A stretch of DNA of 12,264 bases from an uncultured Nitrosomonadales bacterium (GCA_903934275.1 CAIZNF010000011.1:1-12264), one strand, 5' to 3'; shown: positions 1 through 7,949, numbered from the stretch's first letter. Made by a program: numbers and translations. The notes: generated by a model not told the origin, from the letters alone.

Positions 1-1
1 C

Positions 2-721
2 GGGCATAGCAAGTGGGCAAACATTCAACACCGCAAGGGCAAGCAAGATGCCAAGCGCGGCAAAATTTTCACGCGCCTGATCAAGGAAATTACCGTCGCG
101 GCGCGGCTGGGCGGCGGCGACCCGGATGGCAATCCGCGTCTGCGTCTGGCGATGGACAAGGCGTATTCCAACAATATGCCGAAGGACAATGTGGAGCGCG
201 CCATCAAGCGCGGCAGCGGTGAGCTGGACGGCGTGGAATACCAGGAATTGCGCTACGAAGGCTATGGTATCAACGGCGCTGCGGTGATGGTGGATTGCAT
301 GACCGACAACAAGACGCGCACGGTGGCCGATGTGCGCCATGCCTTTACCAAAAACGGCGGCAACCTCGGTACTGACGGTTCGGTATCGTTCCTGTTCAAG
401 CATTGCGGGCAGATGGTTTTCGCCCCCGGCACCGACGAGAACGGCCTGATGGAAGTCGCGCTGGATGCCGGCGCGGAAGATATCGTCACCAATGATGATG
501 GCAGCATTGAAGTAATCACCGCACCGCACGATTTTGTGAATGTGAAGCAGGCTCTCGAAGCGGCAGGCTACAAACCGGAATTCGGCGAAGTCATCATGAA
601 GCCGGCCAACGAAGTGATTTTCACCGGCGACGATGCGCTAAAGATGCAGAAACTGATCGACGCGCTGGAAGATCTGGATGACGTGCAGGAAGTTTATACC
701 ACCGCAGTCATTGAAGAATGA
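2..721 (+). CDS. yebC: YebC/PmpR family protein, 5' end cut by the window edge
   Basis: This is a YebC/PmpR family protein, classically annotated as a DNA-binding transcriptional regulator; members have also been linked to translation. The reading frame is open from position 2 and begins [20 protein letters not shown], the family's N-terminal block. That block normally follows Met-Ala, so only two codons are missing and the full protein would be about 241 residues, the usual length. An internal ATG at 152 lies in the middle of the conserved N-terminal domain and is not the start. The rest shows the expected blocks: [12 protein letters not shown], the [14 protein letters not shown] helix, [10 protein letters not shown], and a C-terminal domain ending in a DDVQEVYTT motif. 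The stop TGA lies 52 nt before the ruvC start. yebC-ruvC is a common proteobacterial pair, and the two are probably co-transcribed. Confidence 0.96.
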   Translation, partial: GHSKWANIQHRKGKQDAKRGKIFTRLIKEITVAARLGGGDPDGNPRLRLAMDKAYSNNMPKDNVERAIKRGSGELDGVEYQELRYEGYGINGAAVMVDCMTDNKTRTVADVRHAFTKNGGNLGTDGSVSFLFKHCGQMVFAPGTDENGLMEVALDAGAEDIVTNDDGSIEVITAPHDFVNVKQALEAAGYKPEFGEVIMKPANEVIFTGDDALKMQKLIDALEDLDDVQEVYTTAVIEE

Positions 722-728
722 AAAAAGT

Positions 729-808
729 GAAGGGAGAAGAGGGGAGGGGGAAGGGTAAAACCTGCGTGTACCGATGAGCCACTCTTCTCCATTCTCCCTT
801 TCCCCTTC
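729..808 (+). promoter_or_regulatory. Long hairpin enclosing the ruvC start codon
   Basis: The purine-rich arm 729-756 can pair without gaps with the pyrimidine arm 781-808. I count 20 Watson-Crick pairs, 5 G-U pairs and 3 mismatches (735/802, 740/797, 746/791). The 24-nt loop, 757-780, contains the ruvC ATG at 774. All Shine-Dalgarno-like purine runs upstream of ruvC lie inside the 5' arm, and the 3' arm is codons 3-12 of ruvC. A role in limiting ruvC translation, perhaps opened by ribosomes ending yebC at 721, is inference. The element may be a diverged copy of the GC-rich palindromes at 3852 and 6621. Confidence 0.6.
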
Positions 809-1331
809 TACAATAAGAATTTTAGGCATAGACCCCGGCCTGCGCATCACGGGTTTCGGGGTGCTCGACAAAGAAGGGCAGCAGTTGCATTACATCGCCA
901 GCGGTTGCATCAAAACCCCGGACGGCGAGCTGCCGGAGCGCTTGAAAGTCATCCTGAATTCATTGAGCGAGGTGATCGCGCAGCACAAACCCGATCAAGT
1001 GGCGGTGGAGAAAGTGTTCGTCAACGTCAACCCGCAATCCACATTATTGCTTGGACAGGCACGCGGTGCGGCAATCTGCGCGGCGGTGCTGGCGAACCTG
1101 CCAGTGGCTGAATACACCGCGTTGCAAGTCAAGCAGGCGGTGGTCGGCAACGGTCACGCGAAGAAAGAGCAGGTGCAGGAGATGGTGCAGCGCCTGTTGA
1201 AATTATCCGGCACACCCAGCCCGGATGCAGCAGACGCGCTGGCTTGCGCCATCTGTCATGCGCACGGCGGGTTAGGCCTGGGTGCGTTGGCGACCAAAGG
1301 TTTTCGCGTGCGCCATGGGAGGTTGATTTAA
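774..1331 (+). CDS. ruvC: Holliday junction resolvase RuvC
   Basis: RuvC is the endonuclease that cuts Holliday junctions symmetrically, working with the RuvAB branch-migration motor during recombinational repair. The RNase H-like fold is clear: [16 protein letters not shown] carries the first catalytic Asp (D20), [11 protein letters not shown] the catalytic Glu (E79), and [15 protein letters not shown] the final acidic pair (D151, D154). The length of 185 residues is slightly above the usual 170-180. The excess is an N-terminal extension, [13 protein letters not shown], ahead of the point where the family normally starts (about I14). No ATG, GTG or TTG lies in frame between 774 and the conserved core, so 774 is the only canonical start unless ATA (813) or ATT (819) is used. 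The extension is encoded by a pyrimidine tract that pairs with the purine-rich leader. ruvA and ruvB do not follow; the next gene is the convergent hisD. Confidence 0.95.
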   Translation: MSHSSPFSLSPSTIRILGIDPGLRITGFGVLDKEGQQLHYIASGCIKTPDGELPERLKVILNSLSEVIAQHKPDQVAVEKVFVNVNPQSTLLLGQARGAAICAAVLANLPVAEYTALQVKQAVVGNGHAKKEQVQEMVQRLLKLSGTPSPDAADALACAICHAHGGLGLGALATKGFRVRHGRLI

Positions 1332-1351
1332 CCAAACGAATCGCTGCGCGA

Positions 1352-1409
1352 GTTTCACGTTAACGGGCATGGTTGCATCTGACATTTATCTCTCCTGTTA
1401 ACGTGAAAC
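1352..1409. repeat. Perfect 13-bp inverted repeat, GTTTCACGTTAAC
   Basis: GTTTCACGTTAAC at 1352-1364 and its exact reverse complement at 1397-1409 are separated by 32 nt. The right arm extends to an 18-nt match: ATGTTGTTTCACGTTAAC, read on the minus strand over 1397-1414, recurs exactly on the plus strand at 9203-9220. The arm resembles half of the ParB site parS (TGTTTCACGTGAAACA). It may be a protein-binding site or part of a dispersed repeat. Confidence 0.8.
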
Positions 1410-1478
1410 AACATAAATTAACTTCGAAAAAAGTCACCGTGTGAGAGGTTTCCGGGCTGCGATTCTCAGATAACTCAA

Positions 1479-1501
1479 CGCGGCCTGGAGACCGCTCCTA
1501 C
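1479..1501 (-). repeat. Single GTAG-headed REP-like palindrome
   Basis: Read on the minus strand, the site begins GTAGGAGCGGTCTCCAGG and closes with CCGCG. This gives a GTAG head followed by an imperfect GCGG...CCGC hairpin. It closely resembles the REP sequences known from pseudomonads and other proteobacteria, which are tied to RAYT (TnpA_REP) transposases. No such transposase is in the window. Confidence 0.65.
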
Positions 1502-1590
1502 AGGGCGTGCAACCGTCTCATTATTCGGGTGCTTTGGTACCCTGCCCGTTGGTGTGGCTCTACGATGTCAATGAAGTTAAGTCGGGCGAG

Positions 1591-1713
1591 CCGGAGCCAA
1601 AAAGGTGAAGCTGTCTTGCCGTAGGTTGGGCAAAGCGAAGCGTGCCCAACGTTAAAAAAAGGCATCTTCATTCGTTGGGCACGCTACGTTTTGCCCAATC
1701 TACGCAATGATCT
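1591..1713 (+). repeat. REPIN/BIME-like element, copy 1, with conserved flanks
   Basis: Two 30-nt imperfectly identical arms face each other: 1621-1650, beginning GTAGGTTGGGCAAAGC, and 1674-1703 on the opposite strand, beginning GTAGATTGGGC. Both have GTAG at the outer end and end in GCGTGCCCAAC at the inner side, with a 23-nt loop. Homology with the copy at 8933-9080 runs beyond the GTAG heads. The 30 nt to the left (1591-1620) match it at 27 positions, and GCAATGATCT to the right (1704-1713) matches exactly. The loops are unrelated. The element ends 23 nt after the hisD stop, so it may act as a 3' stabiliser or terminator for hisD mRNA. Confidence 0.85.
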
Positions 1714-1736
1714 AAGGTCAAAATGCTTTGAAGAAA

Positions 1737-3035
1737 TTAGTTAATCTTCCTGAATAGTGCCGACTGAGCGTGCGCCTGCAAGCCTTCGCCAAAAGCCAAG
1801 GTAGAGGCGATTGCGCCGAGTTTTTGCGCGCCTTGCGCGGAAACCTGAATGAGACTGCTGCGTTTTTGGAAGTCGTACACACCCAGCGGCGAGGAGAAGC
1901 GCGCAGTGCCCGATGTCGGCAGGATATGGTTAGGTCCGGCGCAGTAGTCGCCGAGCGATTCGGAGGTGTAGCGCCCCATGAATATCGCGCCGGCGTGTTT
2001 CAGTTTGGACAGCAAAGCTTGCGGGTCTTCGACCGACAGCTCCAGATGCTCGGGTGCAATGCGGTTGCTGATGATGCAGGCTTCGTCCAGATCGGTGACG
2101 TGAATTAATGCGCCGCGATTTTCCAGCGCGGTTTTGATGATGTCGCGGCGTGGCATTTGCTCCAGCAGTTTGTCTGCGCTGGCCGCTACAGCCTTGATGA
2201 AATCTGCGTCCGGCGACAACAAAATGGCTTGCGCCAGTTCGTCATGCTCGGCCTGCGAGAACAAGTCCATTGCGATCCAGTCCGGGTCGGTTTGCCCGTC
2301 GCAGATCACCAGAATTTCTGATGGCCCGGCGATCATGTCGATGCCGACTACGCCGAACACGCGGCGCTTGGCGGCTGCCACATAGGCGTTGCCGGGACCG
2401 ACGATCTTGTCCACTTTCGGGATGGTCGCCGTGCCGTAAGCCAACGCTGCCACGGCTTGTGCGCCGCCGATAGTGAATACGCGATCCACGCCGGACAGGT
2501 AAGCCGCCGCCAGCACCAGTTGATTCTTCACTCCGTCCGGGGTAGGAACAACCATGATGAGTTCGGCCACGCCAGCGACCTTGGCGGGCAGCGCGTTCAT
2601 CAGCACCGAGGAAGGATAGGCCGCTTTGCCGCCCGGCACATACAGGCCGACACGATCCAGCGCGGTAATCTGTTGACCGAGCATGGTACCGTCGGCCTCG
2701 GTATAGCTCCATGAGGTTTGCACCTGCTTGCGGTGATAATCGGTGACGCGCTGCGCGGCTTGCTCCAGCGCGTTGCGCTGTACAGCGGGCAAACTGTCGA
2801 ACGCCGTGCGCAATTCATGCTGCGGCAACTCCATCGTTGCGGCATTAGCCAGCGTCAGGCGGTCGAATCTGGCGGTATATTCGAGCACGGCTGCATCTCC
2901 GCGCTTGCGCACATCGGCAAGAATGCCTGCCACGGTTGCTTCCAGCTTTTCGTCTGCAGTTTCCTCGAAGGCCAGCAATGTGCTCAACTGTGCATCGAAG
3001 TCGGCTTGTTTGGTTGAGAGTCGTTTGATGTTCAT
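1737..3035 (-). CDS. hisD: Histidinol dehydrogenase
   Basis: HisD is the zinc enzyme that oxidises L-histidinol to L-histidine in two NAD-dependent steps, the end of histidine synthesis. The 432 residues match the usual length of about 430. Recognisable parts are [15 protein letters not shown] (129-143), the [14 protein letters not shown] block (211-224), the family signature [12 protein letters not shown] (232-243), and the expected zinc and catalytic residues: Q261 and H264 in [10 protein letters not shown]329-H330 in RIAPEHLE, D363 in GDYCAGPNH, and H422 near the C-terminus. The ATG is preceded by AGGATGG at a good distance. hisG lies 128 nt upstream across a palindromic repeat. In many betaproteobacteria hisC and the rest of the his genes follow hisD; here the gene ends against a repeat cluster and a convergent ruvC. 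Confidence 0.97.
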   Translation of the reverse strand: MNIKRLSTKQADFDAQLSTLLAFEETADEKLEATVAGILADVRKRGDAAVLEYTARFDRLTLANAATMELPQHELRTAFDSLPAVQRNALEQAAQRVTDYHRKQVQTSWSYTEADGTMLGQQITALDRVGLYVPGGKAAYPSSVLMNALPAKVAGVAELIMVVPTPDGVKNQLVLAAAYLSGVDRVFTIGGAQAVAALAYGTATIPKVDKIVGPGNAYVAAAKRRVFGVVGIDMIAGPSEILVICDGQTDPDWIAMDLFSQAEHDELAQAILLSPDADFIKAVAASADKLLEQMPRRDIIKTALENRGALIHVTDLDEACIISNRIAPEHLELSVEDPQALLSKLKHAGAIFMGRYTSESLGDYCAGPNHILPTSGTARFSSPLGVYDFQKRSSLIQVSAQGAQKLGAIASTLAFGEGLQAHAQSALFRKIN

Positions 3036-3056
3036 TTCATTGCCATCCTGCAGTTC

Positions 3057-3084
3057 GTCATTCCCGCGCAGGCGGAAACCCAGT
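3057..3084 (+). repeat. Degenerate ATTCCC...-type dispersed repeat
   Basis: The segment reads GTCATTCCCGCGCAGGCGG followed by AAACCCAGT. It matches a dispersed repeat common in beta- and gammaproteobacteria and resembles the neisserial dRS3 pattern ATTCCC-N8-GGGAAT, with its second half decayed (GGAAAC). It lies directly upstream of the hisD ribosome-binding site and abuts the GTAG-headed pair at 3086. Confidence 0.5.
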
Positions 3085-3085
3085 A

Positions 3086-3141
3086 GTAGGGCGGGCTATG
3101 CCCGCCGTATTAATTTTGATGCCGGGCGTAGCCCGACCTAC
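3086..3141. repeat. GTAG-headed inverted REP pair between hisG and hisD
   Basis: The left unit (3086-3106) begins GTAGGGCGGGC and the right unit (3121-3141), read on the minus strand, begins GTAGGTCGGGC. Each forms its own small hairpin (GGCGGGC-TAT-GCCCGCC in the left one). The two units match each other at 18 of 21 positions, so they can also pair as one long stem with a 14-nt loop. Outward-facing GTAG heads are the hallmark of paired REP elements. The pair sits inside the hisG-hisD mRNA and could alter the ratio of the two products by stabilising or terminating the transcript. Confidence 0.75.
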
Positions 3142-3163
3142 GGTTGTTGCTCTAAAGCGGAGG

Positions 3164-3802
3164 TTAACTCTTAACCGCTCCCGCAAACGCATCCAGCATC
3201 GGCTGGATGGTGCCATGTTTCAATTTTAAGGCGGCTTGATTCACCACTAGGCGCGATGAAATGGTGGTGATTTCTTCCACCGCTTTGAGGTGATTGGCCT
3301 TCAGCGTGTTACCACTGCTCACCAAATCGACAATCGCATCCGACAACCCCACCAGCGGTGCCAGCTCCATCGAGCCATACAGTTTGATCAAGTCCACATG
3401 CACTCCCTTTGCGGCGAAGTGATCCCTGGCGGCTTGCACATATTTGGTCGCCACACGCAGCCGTGCACCTTGGCGCACCGCAGATTCATAATCAAAATCG
3501 TTGCGCACCGCAACCATCATGCGGCAGCGTGCGATATTCAAATCCAGTGGCTGATACAGGCCGAGGCCACCGTGCTCGTTGAGTACATCTTTGCCCGCCA
3601 CACCGAGATCGGCCGCACCGTATTGCACATAGGTTGGCACGTCGGAGGCGCGCACGATGATGAGCCGCACATCGGCGCGGTTGGTCGGCAGGATCAGCTT
3701 GCGCGAAGTCTCCGGGTCTTCCAGCGGCGTGATACCCGCTGCCGCCAGTAGCGGCAGAGTTTCTTCAAAGATGCGGCCTTTGGATAGTGCGATGGTGATC
3801 AT
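3164..3802 (-). CDS. hisG: ATP phosphoribosyltransferase, short form (catalytic subunit)
   Basis: HisG joins ATP and PRPP to make phosphoribosyl-ATP, the first and feedback-controlled step of histidine synthesis. At 212 residues this is the short form: the C-terminal regulatory domain of about 80 residues found in the E. coli enzyme is absent. Short HisG proteins work with the regulatory subunit HisZ, a histidyl-tRNA synthetase paralogue, which must be encoded elsewhere. Visible motifs are the N-terminal [33 protein letters not shown] (50-72), and the signature around 146-170, from [20 protein letters not shown] to TLKAN, which includes the PRPP-binding loop. The gene lies 131 nt downstream of murA, across a GC-rich palindrome, and 128 nt upstream of hisD. 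The start ATG has only a weak ribosome-binding site. Confidence 0.97.
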   Translation of the reverse strand: MITIALSKGRIFEETLPLLAAAGITPLEDPETSRKLILPTNRADVRLIIVRASDVPTYVQYGAADLGVAGKDVLNEHGGLGLYQPLDLNIARCRMMVAVRNDFDYESAVRQGARLRVATKYVQAARDHFAAKGVHVDLIKLYGSMELAPLVGLSDAIVDLVSSGNTLKANHLKAVEEITTISSRLVVNQAALKLKHGTIQPMLDAFAGAVKS

Positions 3803-3851
3803 AATTGTTTAGTTCTTGATTATTGACGTTTCCATAATTGGCGACAATCTA

Positions 3852-3925
3852 CCCCCTTCCCAACCCTTCCCCCAGAGGGAGAAGGGCTTGCCTTCCTTTT
3901 CTCTTGGGGAGATTGAGGAAGGGGG
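3852..3925. repeat. GC-rich palindromic repeat pair between murA and hisG
   Basis: The left unit (3852-3887) is nearly identical, in opposite orientation, to the repeat at 6621-6657: it reads CCCCCTTCCCAACCCTTCCC and then CCAGAGGGAG. A second, more decayed inverted unit follows at about 3892-3925. The outer ends pair perfectly over 9 bp (3852-3860 with 3917-3925), so the whole can form one long stem-loop. It begins 9 nt past the murA stop and sits in the leader of hisG. This family is widely scattered between genes of proteobacteria. Confidence 0.75.
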
Positions 3926-3933
3926 CTTGCCTC

Positions 3934-5205
<1,272 letters not shown>

Positions 5206-5445
5206 TTATTTCTTATCGTTCCACTCTTGCGGCGTATAGGTTTTTATCGATAGCGCATGAATTTCTTCGCGCATCCGATCCCCCAGGGTTTGATAAACCA
5301 ACTGATGGCGTTGTACACGGCTTTTGCCTGCAAACGCATCGCTGACCACCACCGCTTCGAAGTGGTGTCCATCGCCGTCCACGCTTAAATGCTCAGTCGC
5401 CATGCCTTGTTCGATATTGATGTGAATACTTTCTGGAGTAACCAT
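5206..5445 (-). CDS. ibaG: BolA family protein, IbaG-like
   Basis: This is a small BolA-family protein of 79 residues. BolA proteins pair with monothiol glutaredoxins around a shared [2Fe-2S] cluster and act in iron-sulfur traffic and stress responses. The helix-turn core is seen in HLSVDGDGHHFEAVVVSDAF (19-38), followed by the BolA signature AGKSRVQRHQLVYQTLG (39-55) and the C-terminal IHALSIKTYTPQEW (62-75). The last block and the location beside murA and mla genes fit IbaG (YrbA) better than BolA itself. An AGGA stands a short distance before the ATG. The gene is 3 nt upstream of murA and 193 nt downstream of mlaB, with a palindromic repeat in the longer gap. Confidence 0.93.
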   Translation of the reverse strand: MVTPESIHINIEQGMATEHLSVDGDGHHFEAVVVSDAFAGKSRVQRHQLVYQTLGDRMREEIHALSIKTYTPQEWNDKK

Positions 5446-5527
5446 TGACGATCCTGTCGTTTGTTAATTAAAAATATGTTTTGCGGAGATACGCGCGGCG
5501 TTATAGAGTCGGTCATTAAACAGTTTT

Positions 5528-5582
5528 CGTTCGCCCTGAGCTTGTCGGAGGGGTGTATGGTTGGACAAGCTCGCCACGAACG
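5528..5582. repeat. Inverted repeat between mlaB and ibaG
   Basis: The arms 5528-5546 (CGTTCGCCCTGAGCTTGTC) and 5564-5582 (GACAAGCTCGCCACGAACG) pair at 15 of 19 positions, with a symmetric 4-nt internal mismatch and a 17-nt loop. The sequence belongs to a dispersed repeat seen in many proteobacteria and recognised by its pair of phrases 'CCCTGAGCTTGTCG' and 'GACAAGCTC...CGAACGG'. It fills much of an otherwise empty 193-nt junction of the mla-murA block. Confidence 0.75.
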
Positions 5583-5638
5583 GACTTATAATTTACTCGT
5601 TGGCCGTCTCTATAAGCGTGTCGTATGCCAAGAGAAAA

Positions 5639-5926
5639 TCAAGTGGATTGTTGCGGCAGCAAATCGGATACCCCATACAAACGCGCCAGGCTCAGCAAGT
5701 CGGCAGGCAATCCCGCCACGCGCAGTTCATGCTGGCTGCGCTTGGCGGCCCTTGCCCAGCCCAACAATAAACTGACCGCAGCGGAGTCAACCGCTTCAAC
5801 ATTGGAGAAATCCACCAGAAAATTTTCGCTGACCAAGTGCCGCAAACCGGTTTCAAACAGGGCCGGCACCGTTGCGATAGTCAATCGGCCACGCACCATC
5901 AGCCGGTCGCCTTCGCGTGTAATCAT
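5639..5926 (-). CDS. mlaB: MlaB, STAS-domain subunit of the Mla phospholipid transporter
   Basis: MlaB is the small cytoplasmic STAS protein that binds MlaF and keeps the MlaFEDB inner-membrane complex assembled and active. The 95 residues are a single STAS domain: strand-rich start, DFSNVEAVDSAAVSLLLGWARAAK (39-62) with the conserved Asp-Ser of the STAS phosphosite loop (D47-S48), then LRVAGLPADLLSLARLYGVSDLL. Similarity is at the level of the STAS fold; position decides the name. Its ATG overlaps the mlaC stop by 4 nt (ATGA), which indicates translational coupling. Confidence 0.88.
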   Translation of the reverse strand: MITREGDRLMVRGRLTIATVPALFETGLRHLVSENFLVDFSNVEAVDSAAVSLLLGWARAAKRSQHELRVAGLPADLLSLARLYGVSDLLPQQST

Positions 5927-6555
5927 TTTGCATCCGCCTTATGCAGCGCGACATCAACTGCATTGGCATTTTTGTCAGATAAAGTCTTGATCAGGCCATC
6001 GATGCCCCTTTCTTGAATTTCCGAGGCAAACGTGCCGCGATAGCTGGTTACCAGACTTACGCCCTCTATGGTCAAATCAAAAACTTTCCAGCTATCGGAA
6101 ATTTTTTCCATTTCATAATTGACCGGAATCGGCGATGCTCCGGGCTTGTTGATAGTGGTTTTGACAGTAACTTCAGTCGCGTCAGCAGCCAATTTTAACG
6201 GTTTTATTTCTACCGCTTGGTCACGATACACGGTAAAGGCTTTGGTATAAGTGCGCACCAGCATATTGCGGAACTCGGATGCCAATGCCTGCCTTTGTGT
6301 GGGGGTCGCGGCACGCCAGTGTTTGCCTACGGCCAATTGGGTCATGTGTACAAAATCGAAATGTGGCAATACTTTGGATTCAACCATAGCCAGAATTTTT
6401 TTCTGATTGCCGGCTTGAATGTCTTTGTCTTGTCTAACGATAGTGAGGACTTCATCCACAGTGGATTTGATTAACACATCCGGCGCAACAAGCTCGGCAT
6501 GCGCGACACCGACTAGGCATAACAAGCCCACGACAACTTTAAGTAAATTTTTCAT
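5923..6555 (-). CDS. mlaC: MlaC, periplasmic phospholipid-binding protein
   Basis: MlaC carries phospholipids across the periplasm between the outer-membrane lipoprotein MlaA and the inner-membrane MlaFEDB complex. The first 20 residues, MKNLLKVVVGLLCLVGVAHA, are a typical Sec signal peptide with an AHA cleavage site. The mature part has the family features LPHFDFVHMTQLAVGKHWRAA, a VRTYTKAF segment, and IEGVSLVTSYRGTFASEI near the end. The length of 210 residues agrees with E. coli MlaC (211). GAGGAG precedes the ATG at a good distance. It starts 110 nt after mlaD, across a GC-rich palindrome; some betaproteobacteria carry mlaA at this junction, and here it is absent. Confidence 0.95.
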   Translation of the reverse strand: MKNLLKVVVGLLCLVGVAHAELVAPDVLIKSTVDEVLTIVRQDKDIQAGNQKKILAMVESKVLPHFDFVHMTQLAVGKHWRAATPTQRQALASEFRNMLVRTYTKAFTVYRDQAVEIKPLKLAADATEVTVKTTINKPGASPIPVNYEMEKISDSWKVFDLTIEGVSLVTSYRGTFASEIQERGIDGLIKTLSDKNANAVDVALHKADAK

Positions 6556-6620
6556 TCTCAGTACTCCTCGATTATTTAACCAGAACTATTTTAATGTGAA
6601 ACTCGCGAAGCGATTCGTTT

Positions 6621-6657
6621 GCCCCCTCTCCCTCCGGGGGAGGGTTGGGGAGGGGGA
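6621..6657. repeat. GC-rich palindromic repeat between mlaD and mlaC
   Basis: The core reads CCCTCTCCCTCCGGGGGAGG, then GTTGGGGAGGGGG. The inner part folds as CCCTCC-GGG-GGAGGG and the outer CCCCC and GGGGG runs extend the stem. It is the same family as 3852-3887, inverted. It lies shortly downstream of the mlaD stop on the minus strand and about 65 nt ahead of the mlaC start. Confidence 0.78.
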
Positions 6658-6665
6658 AGCCGGAA

Positions 6666-7130
6666 CTATTTGGTTGGCTCTTCAGCTTTGCTGTACATGA
6701 ACTTGCTGATCAAGTCTTCCAACACCATTGCAGATTGCGTTTTTTTCAATTGTTCACCATTTTTCAACATCTCCGTTTCACCGCCTGCATCCAGGCCGAT
6801 GTACTGCTCCCCGAGCAAACCGGAAGTCAGAATTTTGCCGATGGTATCTTTGGAGAATTGATAACGCTTGTCGATGCTCATCACCACTTTAGCCTCATAA
6901 CGCTGGGTGTCCAGCGTAATAGACTCAACACGCCCGACCAACACCCCGGCGCTTTTAATCGAGGCCGTAGACTTCAGCCCGCCCACATTGGAAAAGTAGG
7001 CATGAACTTTGTAGGCATCGGACACGTTGTAAGTGCCGAGGTTCCCGACTTTCATCGCCAGCATCACCAGCGCGGCAACACCTGCCACCACGAACATTCC
7101 AACCCATAAATCTATCCCGGTACGTTCCAT
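6666..7130 (-). CDS. mlaD: MlaD, MCE-domain lipid-binding subunit
   Basis: MlaD forms the hexameric periplasmic ring of the Mla transporter through which phospholipid passes between MlaC and MlaE. The 154 residues show one N-terminal membrane anchor (about 9-27, LWVGMFVVAGVAALVMLAM) and one MCE domain (about 38-116) with the family-typical GLKSTASIKSAGVLVGRVESI and GLLGEQYIGL. E. coli MlaD is longer (183) because of a longer C-terminal helix; the tail here, LEDLISKFMYSKAEEPTK, is short but the MCE core is complete. GGAGG stands before the ATG, which is 3 nt after the mlaE stop. The stop codon is TAG. Confidence 0.95.
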   Translation of the reverse strand: MERTGIDLWVGMFVVAGVAALVMLAMKVGNLGTYNVSDAYKVHAYFSNVGGLKSTASIKSAGVLVGRVESITLDTQRYEAKVVMSIDKRYQFSKDTIGKILTSGLLGEQYIGLDAGGETEMLKNGEQLKKTQSAMVLEDLISKFMYSKAEEPTK

Positions 7131-7133
7131 AGC

Positions 7134-7922
7134 TCAACTTCCTCCAAACATCATTGCAGTCAAAATAAAGTCCAACATCAAAATTACCAATGACGAGGTG
7201 ACCACCGTGCGCGTAGTCGCACCGGATACGCCTTCTGCTGTGGGCGGCGCATCATAACCCTCGAACAGCGCGATCACCGTCACCGCAGTGCCAAAGACAA
7301 AACTCTTGATCACGCCATTTAGTATGTCGTGTTCAAAATCTACCGCTGCCTGCATTTGCGACCAGAACGAACCTTCGTCCACGCCAATCTGCACTACGCC
7401 GACGAAATAGCCGCCGAACACACCCACCGCACTGAACAAGGCCGCCAGCAATGGCATGGAAATTATCCCCGCCCAGAAGCGCGGAGCAACGATTCGTGCA
7501 ATCGGATGCACCGCCATCATTTCCATCGCCGAAATTTGTTCGGTCGCTTTCATTAGGCCTATTTCTGCCGTCATCGCTGAACCGGCACGGCTGGCGAACA
7601 GCAGCGCGGCGACCACTGGCCCCAGTTCTCGCACCAAACCCAGTGCCACCATCACGCCAAGTGCGGATTCCGAACCGTAACGTTTAAGCGTTTCATAGCC
7701 TTGCAGCCCCAGCACCATGCCGACGAACATCCCTGCCACCACAATGATGATGAGAGACATTACACCAGTGGAAAACAATTCTTTAACAATCAAACGAAAA
7801 CGTCGGAAACTGCTCCCCGAGTACATCAAAATGAGGAAAAAAAAGCGCGTTGCCATCCCGATGCGCCACATCGCATTTATGGTGCGATGTCCAATTTCTC
7901 TGATAGCTTTAGCTGCCGGCAT
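7134..7922 (-). CDS. mlaE: MlaE, permease subunit of the Mla phospholipid transporter
   Basis: MlaE is the inner-membrane permease dimer of the MlaFEDB ABC transporter. The 262 residues match E. coli MlaE (260). After an amphipathic N-terminal segment there are about five hydrophobic helices, including GVMSLIIIVVAGMFVGMVLGLQ. The MlaE hallmark RELGPVVAALLFASRAGSAMTAEIGLMKATEQISAMEMM follows, in part, at about 118-155 and forms the coupling region facing MlaF. The last helices run through FVFGTAVTVIALFEGYDA and VVTSSLVILMLDFILTAMMF. A GGGGA sequence precedes the ATG. It begins 27 nt after the mlaF stop and 3 nt before mlaD. Confidence 0.96.
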   Translation of the reverse strand: MPAAKAIREIGHRTINAMWRIGMATRFFFLILMYSGSSFRRFRLIVKELFSTGVMSLIIIVVAGMFVGMVLGLQGYETLKRYGSESALGVMVALGLVRELGPVVAALLFASRAGSAMTAEIGLMKATEQISAMEMMAVHPIARIVAPRFWAGIISMPLLAALFSAVGVFGGYFVGVVQIGVDEGSFWSQMQAAVDFEHDILNGVIKSFVFGTAVTVIALFEGYDAPPTAEGVSGATTRTVVTSSLVILMLDFILTAMMFGGS

Positions 7923-7949
7923 AATCGAAATTTCCCCAGATTTTTAGGT

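Larger units (their letters stand above)
1332..1736. other. Gene-free repeat region between convergent ruvC and hisD
   Basis: I see no credible coding sequence here. From left to right the stretch holds a perfect 13-bp inverted repeat (1352-1364 and 1397-1409), a short segment TCCGGGCTGCG at 1451 that recurs at 9242, a single GTAG-headed palindrome (1479-1501, minus strand), and a REPIN-like inverted pair (1621-1703) with conserved flanks. It separates two convergent genes, so the stem-loops could end transcription from both sides. No stem is followed by a T tract typical of an intrinsic terminator. Two operons stop here before their customary partners (ruvAB; the rest of his). Confidence 0.7.

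Noticed and set aside
152..721. ATG 152 as the yebC start
   Set aside because: The frame is open upstream and encodes the conserved YebC N-terminal block from residue 3, so the true start is just outside the window.
1352..1409. The 13-bp inverted repeat as an intrinsic terminator
   Set aside because: The loop is 32 nt and neither strand has a following T tract; it resembles paired binding sites or repeat ends more than a terminator.
1332..1736. CRISPR array or small RNA gene in the repeat-rich gap
   Set aside because: Repeats are palindromic elements of different families without regular spacing, and no promoter/terminator pair for a small RNA can be seen.
5561..5592. Plus-strand promoter with TTGGAC and TATAAT near 5561-5592
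   Set aside because: The spacer is 20 nt, the TTGGAC lies inside a repeat arm, and it would read antisense into mlaB with no gene to serve.
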